Positions 22,409 to 35,793 of a stretch of DNA of 64,000 bases are shown one piece after another (position 1 is the stretch's first letter; every line of letters starts with the position of its first letter). The position numbers and the translations under genes are program-made. The notes beneath the pieces were generated by a model. It saw nothing but the letters and a program-made list of their open reading frames with translations. It did no database searches and was not told the DNA's origin. This stretch comes from Zygnema cylindricum (lineage: Eukaryota; Streptophyta; Zygnematophyceae; Zygnematales; Zygnemataceae). Where the stretch lies: positions 124,001 through 188,000 of the forward strand of contig JBBHKE010001595.1 of assembly GCA_037447655.1 (NCBI GenBank). The letters run 5' to 3'.

Positions 22409-23407
22409 TGCTACATTTATGAAGTATTTTTTAGGTCTGAATCGGTTAGTGAAAATATAAAAAAAAAGCGAAGGCACTCTGCCTCCACTTCTTCCCTCTA
22501 TCCCCTATACTTGTTGTAGTTGCTAAAGGAAACAGAGGGTGGTGGAGCCATGGCTGCTTTGGCCCCATAGGTCGGTCAGAAGAAGTGACATAAGTCACCT
22601 CTAACAAAATGGTTGAGTTCGGCAAGACTCGAACCTCCGACAAGCAGAGCGAGACATAGTCTTCAGCCTTAGCCGGTCTACCGTTGAAGTCCGTTAAATT
22701 ACACGGGGTATGATTAGTATTAAAATGTGTCAGGGTTCACTAATCCAATTAAACGGAATTATGGACAAGTAGACATAGAAACAAATTGGATTATAGTGCA
22801 AACATGAAACCGCACGAAACAAATTTATCGGACATTGATTTTCAACGGCTAGCATTCAAAGTCGATTTGGATCTGACGGCACACATCTTTGCCGAGATCC
22901 CGAAATGGTTGCTTTGGTGATTTTCGGGCGTGACATGACCAGGCGCCACGTGGCAAGATAACATTGGGAAGCGGGAAACCCGAGGAGCATGAGGGCGAGT
23001 CCGGAGGAGACACGCGTCCACTCAATGGCCGAGTCCTACACATTCCGTACAGAAAGTACACCGGCCACAGTACCTTTCTATACTTTACAGTTCCCTTATT
23101 GGTTCATACATCAGTAGATAGAGGTTGTGAGAGGGGTTTAGGACTTAGGAGATTGAGGTAGCCGCCTCTCTCACAATGAGTTTGTATATATTTTTGGCAT
23201 CTTTGCCACTTCAGAACTAATCGCTTGGTTGGGCATTTTTAGTGATTTCTTTTGCTGCGGACTCAGGGGAGTCCAGACTGCATAAGGGTGGAGTCAGACT
23301 GTTTTTTGCTTACTTGGGAGGCTGGGATCCTAGCTGAAGAAGGGTTAGTAAAAAACTATCTAGAGGCTTCCTAAATTTTGTAGTCCAATGGGGGACAAAG
23401 AATTGCA
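22409..23407 (+). mobile_element. 5' LTR of element C
   Basis: The right end is firm: it ends in CA just before a decayed primer-binding site (GGTGGGCCCACCC). The left end (TGCTACATTTATG) is placed by analogy with family A. Shared LTR modules appear in order: pyrimidine tract with TTGTTGTAG, then GCCATGGCT (22,548); antisense tRNA-like block (22,621-22,693); CGAAACAAAT; GCGCCACGTGGC (22,943); GTAC cluster (23,048-23,085); ATTGG; AGTAGATAGAG. Confidence 0.7.
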
Positions 23408-24129
23408 GGTGGGCCCACCCTCTAGGGTGCCCATCTTCAACGGATCTGGACTCATTTATTTGGAAGCCATAATGGTAGGGGCTTTGTGTGAAAACGATAC
23501 TGGGGTAATGTAAGTGGACAAGTGAAACGTCCATCTCAGGGAATTCTACCAAGGTTTGGTAGAGTGAGGTTTTTTGCAGCAGTATCTGTTCCAACGGAGG
23601 AGGCAGACAGCGGGGAGAGCAGTGTGTCTGAAAAAGGGAAAGGGAAGTAGACACCTCTTACTCTCATCGCCATGGTATTTGAAGCGGCGGGCATGAAGAC
23701 GGAAGAACACGATATTCAAATTTGGGAATACACAAACATTGCTGCTAGGCACTTCATTATGAGGCATCTTACTCAAGCTTTGGCAACCTCCCATCTCCAC
23801 ATTTTTAAGGCGGAGGAGTTGTGGGAGACCTCAGTTGAGATCTATAGAGCCGGTACTATTTGGGAGCTCCAGTTGGCCGAGGAAAGGTTAGGGGAGTATA
23901 CTTACAAAAGGGGGGAAATGCTAAACTATTGTAATGACCACTCTTATTTGTATATGGATATGGAAAGTGCCGGGTGGACCGGTAGAATGAAAATGAAAGT
24001 CAACACCCTCATCATGAAGTTACCTAATGAGTTTTAGAACATAGTGTACTGAGTGCAGGAAATGGATGACAGTTTGTGGGAGTGGAATACAGTGGTCCGG
24101 ATGATACTTGTGCAGGAGAACATTATCCA
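23388..24129 (+). pseudogene. Element C gag, N-terminal part (broken)
   Basis: The gag frame opens at an ATG inside the LTR end (23388), reads MGDKELQV through the primer-binding site into GPPSRVPIFNGSG, the conserved gag start of the A, B and C families. Several frameshifts and stops follow. It is cut at 24,129 by a B-type LTR; alignment with the gag of element B shows it resumes at 31,547 without loss. Confidence 0.7.
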
Positions 24130-24257
24130 TGCAATTCTGTGTCCTCCATTGGACTACAGAATTCAAGAAGCCTCTAGATAGTTTTTAGCTAACCCACTTT
24201 CAGCCATAATCACTGCTGCCCAAGTAGACAAATTGTCAATCTGACTGCACCTCTGTG
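24130..24257 (-). mobile_element. B-type solo LTR, left piece
   Basis: Starts TGCAATTCTGTGTCC, the inverse of the family B LTR end. It continues at 30,710 after element A1; together the pieces make one minus-orientation LTR of about 960 bp inserted into element C gag. Curiously, no 5-bp duplication is seen in the gag around it (ATCCA before, GATTC after). Confidence 0.7.
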
Positions 24258-27200
24258 TGTAGAAATGGATGGTTCTTTTAGTATTTTCTAAGTCTAAAAT
24301 ATAATGTAGAAACGAAGCCAAGGCAATCTGCCTCTAACTCCTCTCTTCAACTCCCACACTTGTTGCAGTCACTGAAAGTTGGAGAGGAAGCTAGAGCCAT
24401 GGCTGCCTATGCTATCCGGAGATTTACGAGAAATAGATTAGTTGATTTACGGATAGGTAGTTTATTTACTAAAAGGGGATATGTCCAATCCAGGATTTGA
24501 TACTGGTACCTACCGTCCGATATAGCCGCCGGTAGCCGGTAGACCTATCCATTAAGTCTAAGTCTAAAAATTCGTAATATAGGATTTGTTAGGTATTTAA
24601 ATGTTACCACGTAGGATAACTCATTTAACGACAACTGTTATCGGGATACATAGATTCAGTTATGTAAATTACAGATTACAGTACGGATAAGAAACGAGTA
24701 CCGCGCATTTGTTTCTTTAAACGAAACAAATACCGCGCAAGTATTTATGCCGGCTACGATTGAAATCTGCATTCAATCGGACGGCCGGAAAGAATGCCGA
24801 GATCACGGAAGAGAATCTCGGCGGTTTGTGGTCATCGCCACATCAAATGACACGTGGCACAATTACATTTGTTCGCGGCATCTCTGGGGATTACGGGACC
24901 GAATCCGGATATGACATATGTCGACATTTAGGCCATGTTGTACAATATTCGTACAAAAAGTACACCGGCAGCTTTACTTTTGTGTACAGAAGTGTAACAT
25001 GATTGGTGCCGTACATCATTAAATAGAGTTTTAGAGAGAGATAAGACTTAGAAAAAATTGGTAGATAGGACGCTCTCTCCCACAGAGCTTCTGTACAAAA
25101 GGTCAACTTTGACCCTCTATAACTTACCCCTCGAGGAGCAAATTCAGAGATTCTTTTTGCTATCGACTCATGGGAGTCTTGCCTTCACAGAGGTGAAGGT
25201 GGTCAAAGATTTTGTCTGCCAGGGTGGCAGTTATTCTTGCCGAAACACAAAGGGGTCAGGGTTATCCTAGAGGCTTCGGATGAGCTGCCTACTTTGAGGA
25301 CCTATGGAGGTCCCAGAGTTACACGTTATGGGCCCACCATCTAGGGTGCACATATTCAATGGAGCTGGTTTCATATAATGGGAAAGTATGATGACAGGAG
25401 CTCTATGTGAGAAACGGTTTTGGGGAATAGTGAGTGGACTGGTGAGGCGTCCATCAAGTCTTGGGATACCTCCAGGGTTTACAAGAGGAAGATTCACTAG
25501 AGATGCAGATCCATTTTCAACGGAGGAGACAAAGGAAGGGGAGGTGGTGGACAAAGGAAAGGAGAAGGAGACGGTCACACCAATAGCAATCGGTTCGGTA
25601 TTCATGTCACCTATTTCGAGGAACGAGGAGAATGATATCGATACCTGGGACTACAACAATATGGCGGCTAAGCACTTCATCCTCCGCCATCTTACTCAAG
25701 GGCTTGCATCTCCCCATTTGCAGGTAAAGAGGGCATTCGATCTTTGGGTGGCTCTCATAGAGATGTACCGAAGTGGTACGATTCAGCAACAACAGTTGGC
25801 TGATCAGAAAGTTAAGGAGTATGTATACAAAGGGGGGAAGATGTTGGATTTTTGCAATGAGCTTGCTACACTTTTCATGGAGCTAGAGAGTGTTGGAAAA
25901 GATTTTTGTGAAAAAGAAAAGGTTAACTGTCTACTGATGAAGCAACCTGATGAGTTCGAGAAAATAGTCAACCATGTGCAGACTTGTCGGACTCAAGGTG
26001 GATATGGAACTCAGTGGTAGGAATGATTGTCGTTCGGGAGAATACAATTGAGATCCGAAGGGGAGGAAATAGTGGGCAAGCCTTGGCAGCTGAGACTGAC
26101 TGGAGGATCAAGGATTCCCGGAGACCGATCGGAAATTACGCAGGGGGGAGCTCAGACCGACGAGTTCCGACCAAGGGCTCCCAATGGTTTTTATCATTTC
26201 TGTAAGAAACCAGGGCACTATATGGCGGATTGCACTAAGCAAACCAAGCTTCAGTTAGAAGAAAAGGCAGAGCGGTGGAACCCCGAGAGGAAAAAAAAAG
26301 GCCCTTGTGACACAGGTACATGAGGTGGAATCCGAAGACGAGGACGATGAGCTCCTATTGGATAAGGAGTTGGAAGCGACAAACGAGGTAGAAATTCCAC
26401 GAAAGCAGAAATGTGCTTTCGATAGATTCAAAAGTGAAGCAGACCAGATTGTAGATTCAGGTGCTTCCATGCACATGTGTAAGGATAGACACCTGTTCAC
26501 TAAGATAAGAAAGATTCCCACTGTAGAGATAGAGTACGAGGATGGGAGGATAGTCACTACTACTCCTGTAGGATCGGTAGATCTGAAAGTGTTGGTAGAA
26601 AGAAAGACATCTATAGTTACATTCTCCGATGTATTGTTTATTACGGAGCTGAACAAAAACCTCATCTCTACGACTGTATTAGATGATAAGGTTTTTGATA
26701 CTTGCACTAGGAAAGGAGTCTTTACTGCTAGTTTCGAGGAGGAAGTTTATTTCACCGCTGAAAAGGTAGCTAAGGGATGTTTAGGCTGATTTTAAGCAAT
26801 GAAAAGAAGAAACTTTATTATGCTGGTGTTCATTATATAATGATGTGGCATAAGAGGCTTAGGCATGTGAATCTAGATAAGCTAAGAGAGATGAAAAAGA
26901 TGGGAGTGGTGGAAGGAATTCAGTTCAGTGAGAGTGAGAATCTAAGTGATTGTAGTGGATGTGCTCATGGTAAAGCACACATATTGCCCTTTCCCAAAAC
27001 AGCAACCTATAGGGGAGAAAAAATTCTAGATTTAGTACACACAGATATTTGGGGACCGGCTAAAGTGCCCTCACCAGGGGGGAAGAGATTTATGATGACT
27101 ATCACTGATGATTGGTCTCGGTATTCTAGGGTGTATTTTTTGAAACACAAGTCAGAAGCTCAGCATTGTTTTAGACAATATAAAGCATGGAGCGAAAACT

Positions 27201-30200
27201 CCATGAAACTCCAATAAAAAGAGAAAGGAGTGACAATGGTGGAGAGTATACTTCTAACCATTTTGAGGATTTTCTGAGGGAAGATGGAGTCCAACACCAA
27301 ACGACAGTTCCAGAAAACCCAGAACACAATAGGGTAGCTGAAAGATTAAATAGAACACTAAGTGATAGTGCTAGAAGTATGTTGTCGGACAAGATGATAA
27401 GAAAAAGGTTTTTGGCCGAAACAATGAATTGTGATAATTACCTCAAAAAAATAGTTTTTACTTCAGCTATAAGAGATGGACAGGGCGGAAACCAGACATA
27501 TCTCACTTAAAGGTTCTCGGCAGTCAAGTATTCAGTCTAGATAAGATCGGTCTAATTGGAAGCTAGATCCTAAAGGAAAACCGGGATACTTATTAGGATA
27601 TGATGAGGATGTTAAAGGATATAGAGTTTATGATCTAAAAAGGGAAGATATAATCTTAGTAAAGCATCTAATAGTTATGGATGAAGGAAAGTCTGTGGAT
27701 CCTTTCAAGTATACAAAGTCAGTAAAAATCAGATTTGAGTCAGAAAATTCCGATGACTTTGAGCTTCCTAACTATCTAAGTTTTAGAGAAGATGTTATTC
27801 TTCTAGGTACAAATCAGACCGAAAACGACTCGGCTGCGGAAACTCCAGTGACAACTCTACCCGAAGCGGAAGACGTGGTGGAAATTGATTCGGAATCAAG
27901 GGAGAGGGGAGAAGCCGAGATTGTTTGAAAGAACCCACGGGAACCATCTATTTCGACCACAGATTTTGAGGGGGGAAGGAGAAGTAGCAAAAGATTGCAA
28001 GAAAAACAGGTTAATAACAAGGTAACAAAACTATCTCATCAAGATGAACCTCACACTTATAGAGAGGCGATGACTTGTCTAGAAAGAAACCGGTGGAAGA
28101 CAGCCATCAATGAGGAGATGGCCTCAATTATGGCAGCCGATATTTGGGAGCTGGTGGATTGTCCACCTAAGTGAAAACCATTCGGTTGTAAGTGGGTCTT
28201 CAAATTAAAACTGAACCCAGAAAACACAATTGAGCGTTACAAAGCCCGATTAGTGGCAAAAGGATTTACACAGAAAGAAGGAATCGACCACGAGGAAACC
28301 TTTGCCTTGATCGTTAGATTTCCCCATGTCCGCATACTTCTTAGTCTGGCAGCAGCGGAAGACATGGAGGTGCACCAGATGGACATCAAGACAACCTTTT
28401 TGCATAGAGAATTGGAAGAGGAGATCTTCAAGCGACAACCCGAAGGATTTGTGGAGGAAGAGAGGAGTGTAAGGTATGCCGGCTGATTAAATCTCTTTAT
28501 GGTTTAAAACAAGCGCCTCGACAGTGGAATAAGAAGCTTGATGAGTTTTTTAACGATCTGGGATATATCCAGATCAGCTCAGATCACTCAATCTATGTTT
28601 TTGAAGACGAGGAAGGTGTTATATTTATTGCAATTTATGTTGATGATTTGCATGTTTTAAGTAAATCAATGGAAAAAAATAATAAACTGAAAACCGATCT
28701 TAACGAGAGATTTGAAATGAAAGATATGGGGGAGGCAAGATATATATTTGGGAATTCAAGTAGAAAGAGACCGAGAAAAAATGATTATAAGATTGACTAA
28801 AAAAGAAGCAATAGGGAATATGTTGAAAAAATTTCAGATGGATAAAGCTAATAGTTGCACAACTCCAATGGAGTTTAAAAATGGATGTGAGGGGAGTGAG
28901 GATGAAGGAGTCATAGTCTTAGACGAGGAATTAAGTCCTAAAAAACAGAAGTTCATGCAGACTATTCCTTACAGGAAAGTACTGGAAAGCCTAATCTACT
29001 TTATGAATTGTACCCGACTGGATTTAGCTGTAGCTCTAGGAGTGCTGAGTAGAAGTCTAAATGCTCCCACAAAGAAGGATTCGGAGGCAGCTAAGAGAGT
29101 CCTTAGATATTTGATAGGAACTAGGGTTGTATGGTTGCATTTGGGTGGGGAGAATACTAACATCACTACTTTGAGTGATGCCAGTTATGGTGATGCTCTG
29201 ATGAGGAGATGTACTTCTGGATATGTATTATATGTGGGTGATGGGGCTTGCTGTTGGAATAGCAAACAACAAAAGGTTATTGCTCAGTCCACCATGGAGG
29301 CTGAGTATGTGGCCTCTTGCTCTGCTGTAAAAAAATTGATGTGGTTAAGTCTTTGCTTGGTGAGCTTGATTACCTTAAGAGTGGTGTGCAGAATTGTTTT
29401 TGTGATAATCAAGCAGCAATCGCTTTTTTGCCAATCCTAAACATCATTTTAAAGCCAAACACATGGACATTAGACTCAGCTTTGTTAGAGAGAAAGTAGA
29501 AAACAAAATTATCACTTTAGAGTACCGACCAGATAGCGAGATGGTAGCAGATATGATGACCAAACGTGTGCCTTCCCCTAAGCTAATTTTCTTCAAGGAG
29601 AAGTGTGGTAAGAAATTAAAGAGTGACGAAAAAATAAGGGGGGTATAGAAATTCATGGTTCTTTTAGTATTTTCTAGGTCTAAAATATAATGTAGAAAAT
29701 AAGCCGAGGCAATCTGCCTCTAACTCCTCTCTTCAACTCCCTCACTTGTTGCAGACACTGAAAGTTGGAGAGGAAGCTTGAGCCATGGCTGCCTATGCTA
29801 TCCGGAGATTTACGGGAAATAGATTAGTTGATTTACAGATAGGTAGTTTATTTACTAAAAGGGGATATGTCGAATCCAAGATTTGATTCTGGTACCTATC
29901 GTCCGATATAGCCGCCGGTAGCCGGTAGACTTATCCATTAAGTCTAAGTCTAAAGTTACGTAATATAGGATTTGTTAGGTATTTAAATGTTACCACGTAG
30001 GATAATTGACTTAACGGAAACTGTTATCGGGATACATAGATCCTGTTATGTATAGTACAGATTACAGTACGGATAAGAAACGAGTACCGCGCATTTGTTT
30101 CTTTAAACGAAACAAATACCGCGCAAGTATTTATGCCGGCTACGATTGAAATCTGCATTCAATCGGACGGCCGAAAAGAATGCCGAGATCGCGGAAGAGA

Positions 30201-30709
30201 ATCTCGGCGGTTTGTGGTCATCACCACATCGGATGACACGTGGCACAATTACATTTGTTCGCGGCATCTCCAGGGATTTCGGGACGAATCCGGATATGAC
30301 ATGTGTCGACATTTAGGCCACGTCGTACAATATTCGTACAGAAAGTACACCACGAGCTTTACTTTTGTGTACGACAGTGTAATATGATTGGTGCCGTACA
30401 TCAGTAGATAGAGTTTTAGAGAGAGACTGGACTTAGAAAACATTGGTAGATAGGACCCTTTGTCCCAGAGAGCTTCTATACAAAAGGTCAACTTTGACCC
30501 TCCATAACTTACTGCTCAAAAGAGCAAATTCAGAGATTCTTTTTGCTATCGACTCAGGGGAGTCTTGCCTTCACAGAGGTGAAGGTGGTCAAAGTTTTTG
30601 TGTGCCAGGGTGGCAGTTATTCTTGCCGAAACACAAAGGGGTCAGGGTTATCTTAGAGGCTTCGTGTGAGCTGCCTACTGTGAGGACCTATGGTGGTCTC
30701 AGAGTTACA
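24258..30709 (+). mobile_element. Copia element A1 (complete, decayed)
   Basis: 6,452 bp with two 1,066-bp LTRs (24258-25323 and 29644-30709) and a 5-bp duplication, CTGTG/CTATG. The primer-binding site is CGTTATGGGCCCACC at 25324. The gag-pol frame starts at ATG 25304 within the LTR and ends at 29,648. All domains are recognisable: gag; CCHC knuckle (about 26,193-26,240); protease (VDSGASMHMC at 26,452); integrase with HTDIWGP and RSDNGGEY; reverse transcriptase with YVDDL (28,636); RNase H with SDASYGD and STMEAEY. It has many frameshifts and stops. The order PR-IN-RT-RH defines Ty1/copia. It is inserted in the B-type solo LTR. Confidence 0.9.
25304..29648 (+). pseudogene. A1 gag-pol (non-functional)
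   Basis: A former single gag-pol reading frame of about 1,450 codons. Lesions seen by comparison with A2 include a stop early in gag (TAA after GAGFI), frame changes near 26,010, 26,770, 27,200, 27,510 and 28,470, and stops such as GTTTGA in the linker (27,926) and AAGTGA at 28,172. The integrase Glu-box reads ENPEHNRVAERLNR with the catalytic Glu intact. No function is expected beyond supplying sequence for recombination. Confidence 0.85.
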
Positions 30710-31546
30710 CTATGTACTTTGGATTCCTTTGAATTTGTAACAATAACAATCATTGAAAACGGCCAACCAACCGATTAGTTATGAGGTGGCAAAAATGCTA
30801 ATTTATACAAACTCTCATAGGGAGAGGAGGCTGTCTACCAAAATTTGCTAAGTCCTAATTCCCTCACACAACCCCTATCTACTGCAATGAACCAATCAAA
30901 TCACTGTATAGTACACAAAGGTGCTACGGCCAATGTCCTTTCTGTATGTTCTGTGTACGATAAGGCCTTTTAGGTAACGCGTGTCCACATTTTACTCGTC
31001 CTTATGTTCCCTGGAATTCTCGAGGCCAAATGTTATCTCTCCACGTGGCGCCAGGTCATGCCACGTCCGAAAAACGCCAAAGTGACCATTCCGGGATCGT
31101 GGTGGCGATCTGTGCTCTTGGACTAAATCCGACATTTAATTTTAGTCGCTGAAACAAATGTTCGATTCAATTGTTTCGTGCACGATCTCGTTCGCACTAT
31201 ATTTTAACTAGTTCTATGTCCCCTCATTCGTAATTCCGTAACACCCTATGTATTTCAACGAACTCCTACGACACACTGGTAAGAGCTGACGGTTACGCCT
31301 CGCCTAGTTGGTCGGAGGTTCGAATCTTGCCGGATTCAACATTTTGTTCGAGTGACTTATGTCACTCTTTAGTACAGCCTATGGAGCTGAGGCTGCCATG
31401 GCTCCACTACTCTCACTCTACTTCAATGACTACAACAAATAGGGGGACAGAGGAAAGGGGTGGAGGCAGGCTGCGCTTTTCTTTTCTTTTTTCTACCAAA
31501 CAATTCAAACCTATAAAATACTCTATAAATCTACTGATTTTCAACA
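30710..31546 (-). mobile_element. B-type solo LTR, right piece
   Basis: Continues the LTR started at 24,130, beginning with the A1 target duplication CTATG (30710-30714). It ends TTTTCAACA (the inverse of the TGTTGAAA LTR start). Carries ACCAATCA, GTAC motifs, TCCACGTGGCGCC (31,040), a GAAACAAATG palindrome, and a plus-strand tRNA-like block at 31,267-31,330 with the B box GGTTCGAATCT. Confidence 0.75.
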
Positions 31547-32888
31547 GATTCGGAAAGGAGGAAAGAGTGTTTAAGCTCTAGCTGCTAGAACGTACGGGTG
31601 GGGGAAGGATTCAAGGAAGCCATACAGCGGCTTCAAGGGAGAGAAAGTTCAAACTGGAGGACCGAAGCCTCCAAAGGGCCTTTGCCATTTCTGCAAAAAG
31701 TCGGGACACTTCATAGCTGATTGCATCAAGCTGCCGGAGCTGAGGCTCCAAGACAAGCGTGGATGAGGTTCTTCCAGGGGAAAAAAGATGCCACTTGTGG
31801 TCACACTAGTGAAAGGGGAGGCCGAGGAGGATGAGTCCTCTGAGAAGGAGGATGGAGAGCTTCTTCTTGACGAGAATCTAGAGGAGAAGTAGATTTCTCG
31901 AAAACAGTAGTGTGCTCTTGGAGCCATTCGGGAACAGCCACAAGAAAGATGGTTCATCGATTCAGGTACATCCATGCATACATGTCGTGACAGGCACCTT
32001 TTTACCAAGCTAAGAAAGATCCCCACTGTAGAGATAGAGTACGGGTATGGGAGAGTAGTTACTACGAATCTAGTTGGATCGGTAGATCTAAAAGTCTTAG
32101 TAAAGGGTAAGACTTCCATACTCACTTTCTCAGATGTACTTAATATCCGTGAGTTGAGCAAAAATCTAGTCTATACTTCTGTATTAGATGATAAGGAGTT
32201 TGATACCTTCACTAAAAAGGGAGTCTTTACAGCTAAGTATGGGGATGAAGTCTACTTGACAGCAGATAAGGTTAGCCAAGAAATGTTTAGGCTTAACCTG
32301 AGCAATGAAAAGAAAAATGCTTACTATGTTGGTGTCCCAAACTTTATGATTTGGTTTAAGCGGTTGGGGCATGTGCACTTTGATAGGCTGAGTGAAATGA
32401 AGAAGCTTGGTGTAGTAGAAGGCATTCAGTTTGGGGATAACGAAATGGTGGATGATTGTAGTGGTTGTGCCCAAGGTAAGGCTCACAGACTTCCTTTTTC
32501 CAAAGCCGCCACATATAGGGGTGAGAAAGTATAAGATTTGGTCCACACAGATATCTCGAGACCAGCAAAAGTACCTTCGGTAGGAGGTAAGAGGTTCATG
32601 ATGACAATTACTGATGACTGGTCTAGATACTCTCGAGTCTACTTTTTAAAAACAAAGTCTGGAGAACCAATTTACTTCAAAGAATATAAATCTTGGAGTG
32701 AAAAGTTCCACGGAACCCTCACTAAGAGAATAAAAAGTGACAATGGGGTAGAATATACCTCTAATCAGTTTAAGGAATACCTGAGGGACGAGGGAGTTCA
32801 GCATCAAAAAACTGTACCTTATAATCCATAACAAAATGGGATAGCTTAGAGGTTAAATCGGACTCTAAGAGATAGCGTATGTAGTATG
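31547..32888 (+). pseudogene. Element C gag zinc knuckle, protease and integrase start (broken)
   Basis: The gag resumes exactly where it left off at 24,129. Zinc knuckle CHFCKKSGHFIADC (about 31,680), protease FIDSGTSMHTC (31,950, catalytic D-S-G kept), GAG-pre-integrase RLGHVHFDRL (32,355) and the integrase core (HTDISRP, SDNGVEYTSN) follow. In the third catalytic block both Glu codons have become stops (NP-stop-QNGIA-stop-RLNR, about 32,830-32,850), so it is inactive. It is cut at 32,888 by the E solo LTR and resumes at 34,270. Confidence 0.8.
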
Positions 32889-34269
32889 TGTAATTCTATG
32901 GGCTCCATTGCCACACAAAATTCGCAGGTCCAAAGAAACTAATCTAGATTGTGCCGATTCCAAGTATATATAAACCCAAATGATTGACACCTTGACAATC
33001 AGAACCCCATTATAGCTTCACCCGTGTGAAATAAGACTTTTTGTGTGCTCAATTCCACCACAGAATGCAAAGTTAGAATATGAGTTTTGGATAACATTCC
33101 CCACTTTGACTTTCCCTTAGAAATGCAGCCACCGTGGCAGGTAAACACTCTAACCGACTATACCCCAGTGTAGCGTGGACTCCCTTGAGCCGACAGCAAA
33201 AAGAATCACTGAAAATGGTCAAATGGGTTCATAGTTATGGCTTCTCAAAGTTAGCCTTTTATACAAGAGTGCTCTATGGGAGAGAGGCGGCTACCTACCA
33301 AAATATTCTAAGTCCTAAAACCCCTCTCTAAGCCCCCTATTATTGAGGTACGAACAAATCACATGACTGTAGCGTATAGAAAGGTACTACGACCGATGTA
33401 TTTTCTGTACGGCCTATGTACGACAAGGCCATTTAGTAGACGCGTGTCCACATTTCACTCGTTCTTATGTTCCCCGAAATTGCCGGGAGCAAATGTTATC
33501 TCTCCATAGTTTGCCAGGTCACGCCACGTCCGAAAACGCCAAGGCGGCCATGCCGGAATTCGGGCTCGCACCCTATCCGTTGATGAAGACTGACCAATCA
33601 CAAAACTGTACCGTACAGGAAAGTACAGGTGCCGGAGTACTTTATGTACGGACATTGTACGACAAAGCTATAATGCGACATTTCTCACATCCGAATTTGT
33701 TGTCTTCCGTTTCAGAGATTCCGTAAACCCGTATGATGTTGCCACGTGTCATTCGGAGTGGCGACGTCCGCAAACCGCCAAATTGTCCTTTCCGCGAAGT
33801 TGGCGCTAACCACAACCGTCTGATTTTTATCGTCATTTAATATAGAACGTCGAAACAAATGTCCGTACTATTTGTTTTGTTCGGTACTTAAAGTACAACA
33901 GTTTCAATGCCCTATAAACCGTAATCTAGTTAAATGGAAAACCCTACATGGAATTATTTAAATATCCATCAAACCCTATATGTACTAGCACAAGTCATAG
34001 ACTAAACGGACAAACTAACGCCTACGAGTTGTTTGATGGACGGTAGGTACCAAGATCAAATCTTAGGGCTGTCAAATACATTTTTAGTAAACCTACCATT
34101 ATCAACTCCCGTCTCTCTAGAGAGCTTAGGCTGCCATGGCTCTAGCTTCCTCTCGAGCCTTTAGTGACTACAACAAGTGTGGGGGCTTAGAGAAAGGAGT
34201 TAGAGGCAGACTGCCTCTGCTCTTTTTCGTATCCTAAATAAAGACCTAGAAAATACTCAAATATCAACA
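32889..34269 (-). mobile_element. Chimeric E-type solo LTR with 5-bp duplication GTATG
   Basis: 1,381 bp from TGTAATTC to ATATCAACA on the plus strand (the LTR itself points left), flanked by GTATG at 32884-32888 and 34270-34274. It is about 350 bp longer than other LTRs because it has two promoter modules: one B-like (about 33,340-33,560) and one A-like (about 33,590-33,830), each with an ATTGG/CCAAT, GTAC cluster and ACGT motif. The GCCATGGCT block is at 34,133 and a weak plus-strand tRNA-like block at about 33,995-34,065. Confidence 0.85.
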
Positions 34270-35514
34270 GTATGTTGGCCGACAACAGGATAGGAAAAAG
34301 GTTTTTGGCTGAAGCCATGAACTGTGCTAACTATATTAAGAATAGAGTCCTTACCTCAGCTGTGAAAGGAATGACACCTTATGAGAGGTGGGTAGGAAGG
34401 AAACCAAATATTTATCACCTGGAAGTATTCGGTATTCAAATTTACAGTCTTGACATAGATAGGAAGAACTAGAAACTAGATGCTAAAGGGAAACCGAGCT
34501 ATTTGTGGGATATGATGAGGATGTCAAGGGATATAGAGTCTATGACTTAGCTAAACAAGATATCAATCTGGTATATCATCTAGTTGTCATGGATGAAAGG
34601 AAGTCATTTGACCCTTTTAAAAACACCAAGAAGATAAAAATCAACTTTAAGTCTGAGGGTGAGGAAGACTCGGATCTTCCTAGAAGAGACACCAGTGAAA
34701 AAGTGACTGCACATTCAGAGGAGATCCGCATTGAAAGAGATAAACCAGAATCTGCCCATATCCACACACACTTCGAGGTGACAGAATAGGAGGAGATAGA
34801 ACCTGCTTCCATGGATAGGGGAGCCGATGAGACAGTGAGGAGGAACCCGAGACTTCCCTCGATCCCAACTTTTGACTTTGAAGGAGGACGAAGGAGCAAC
34901 AAAAGGTTGCAGGAAAGACAAGCCGCTCACAAGGTAACTAAATTGTCTCACCCTGATGAGCCTTAGTCATACTCAGAGGCAATGGACAGTCCAAAGAAGG
35001 ACGGATGGGTTAGAGCCATAAATGGTGAGATGGCATCCGTCATGGAAGCAAATACTTGGGAACTAGTTGACTGTCCTCCTAGCAGATCACCGATCGGGTG
35101 TAAATGGATGTTTAAACTGAAACTGAACCCAGATAATACCATCGAAAGGTATAAGGCTCAGTTTGTAGCAAATGGGTTCACTCAAAAAAAGGGGATAGAT
35201 TATAATAAGACCTTTGCTTCGTGGTTGGGTTTCCATCAGTAAGGATTCTCGTTAGTTTAGCAACAACGGAAAACATAGAAATACACCAGATGGATATTAA
35301 GACCGCCTTCCTCAATGGTGAGCTAGAGGAAATAATCTACATGCGGCAACCAGAAGGGTTTGTAGAGGAAGGTGAGGAGAGCAAAGTCTACAGACTTATA
35401 AAGTTCTTATATTGACTAAAGGACGCTCCCAGGCAATGGAATAAGAAACTAGATGAGTTTTTTACCAGCCTAGGATATATCCGAATCAGTTTTGACCATT
35501 CTATTTATAGGTTT
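34270..35514 (+). pseudogene. Element C integrase C-terminus and reverse transcriptase (broken)
   Basis: Resumes with MLADNRIGKRFLAEAMNCAN and PYERWVGRKPN (integrase C-terminal part), an acidic linker, then reverse transcriptase from TWELVDCPP through CKWMFKLKL, HQMDIKTAFLNGELE and RQPEGFVEEGEES to about 35,510. Stops and frameshifts occur (for example 34,470, 34,963, 35,415). It ends at a B-type LTR fragment; the polymerase YVDD box, RNase H and 3' LTR of element C are missing from the window. Confidence 0.8.
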
Positions 35515-35793
35515 TGCAATTCTGTGTCATCCATTAGACTACAGAATTCAAGAAGCCTCTAGATAGTTATTAACTAACTCACTTCCAATGGCGACCAATG
35601 CTACCCAAGCAGATAAGCAAACAATCTGACTGCACCCTTGTGCAGCCTGGACTCCCCTGAGTTTGTAGGAAAAAGAATCTCTAAAAACGCCTAACAGGCG
35701 ATAAGTTATGAGCCAGCAAATATGCCATTTTATACAAAGCTCTCTTAGTGAGAGGTGACTGCCTACCAAATTTCTTTAGTCCTAAACCCCTAT
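35515..35793 (-). mobile_element. B-type LTR fragment truncated by element A2
   Basis: 279 bp, starting TGCAATTCTGTGTC as at 24,130, and ending inside the R-like region (CCTAAACCCCTAT) where A2 begins. The remainder is not found on the other side of A2. It may be the far LTR of the tandem B element, with the material between lost. Confidence 0.7.

Noticed and set aside
22121-22477. 118-codon minus-strand ORF
   Set aside because: Overlaps the start of the C LTR and a GC-richer patch equally open on the other strand; no domain.
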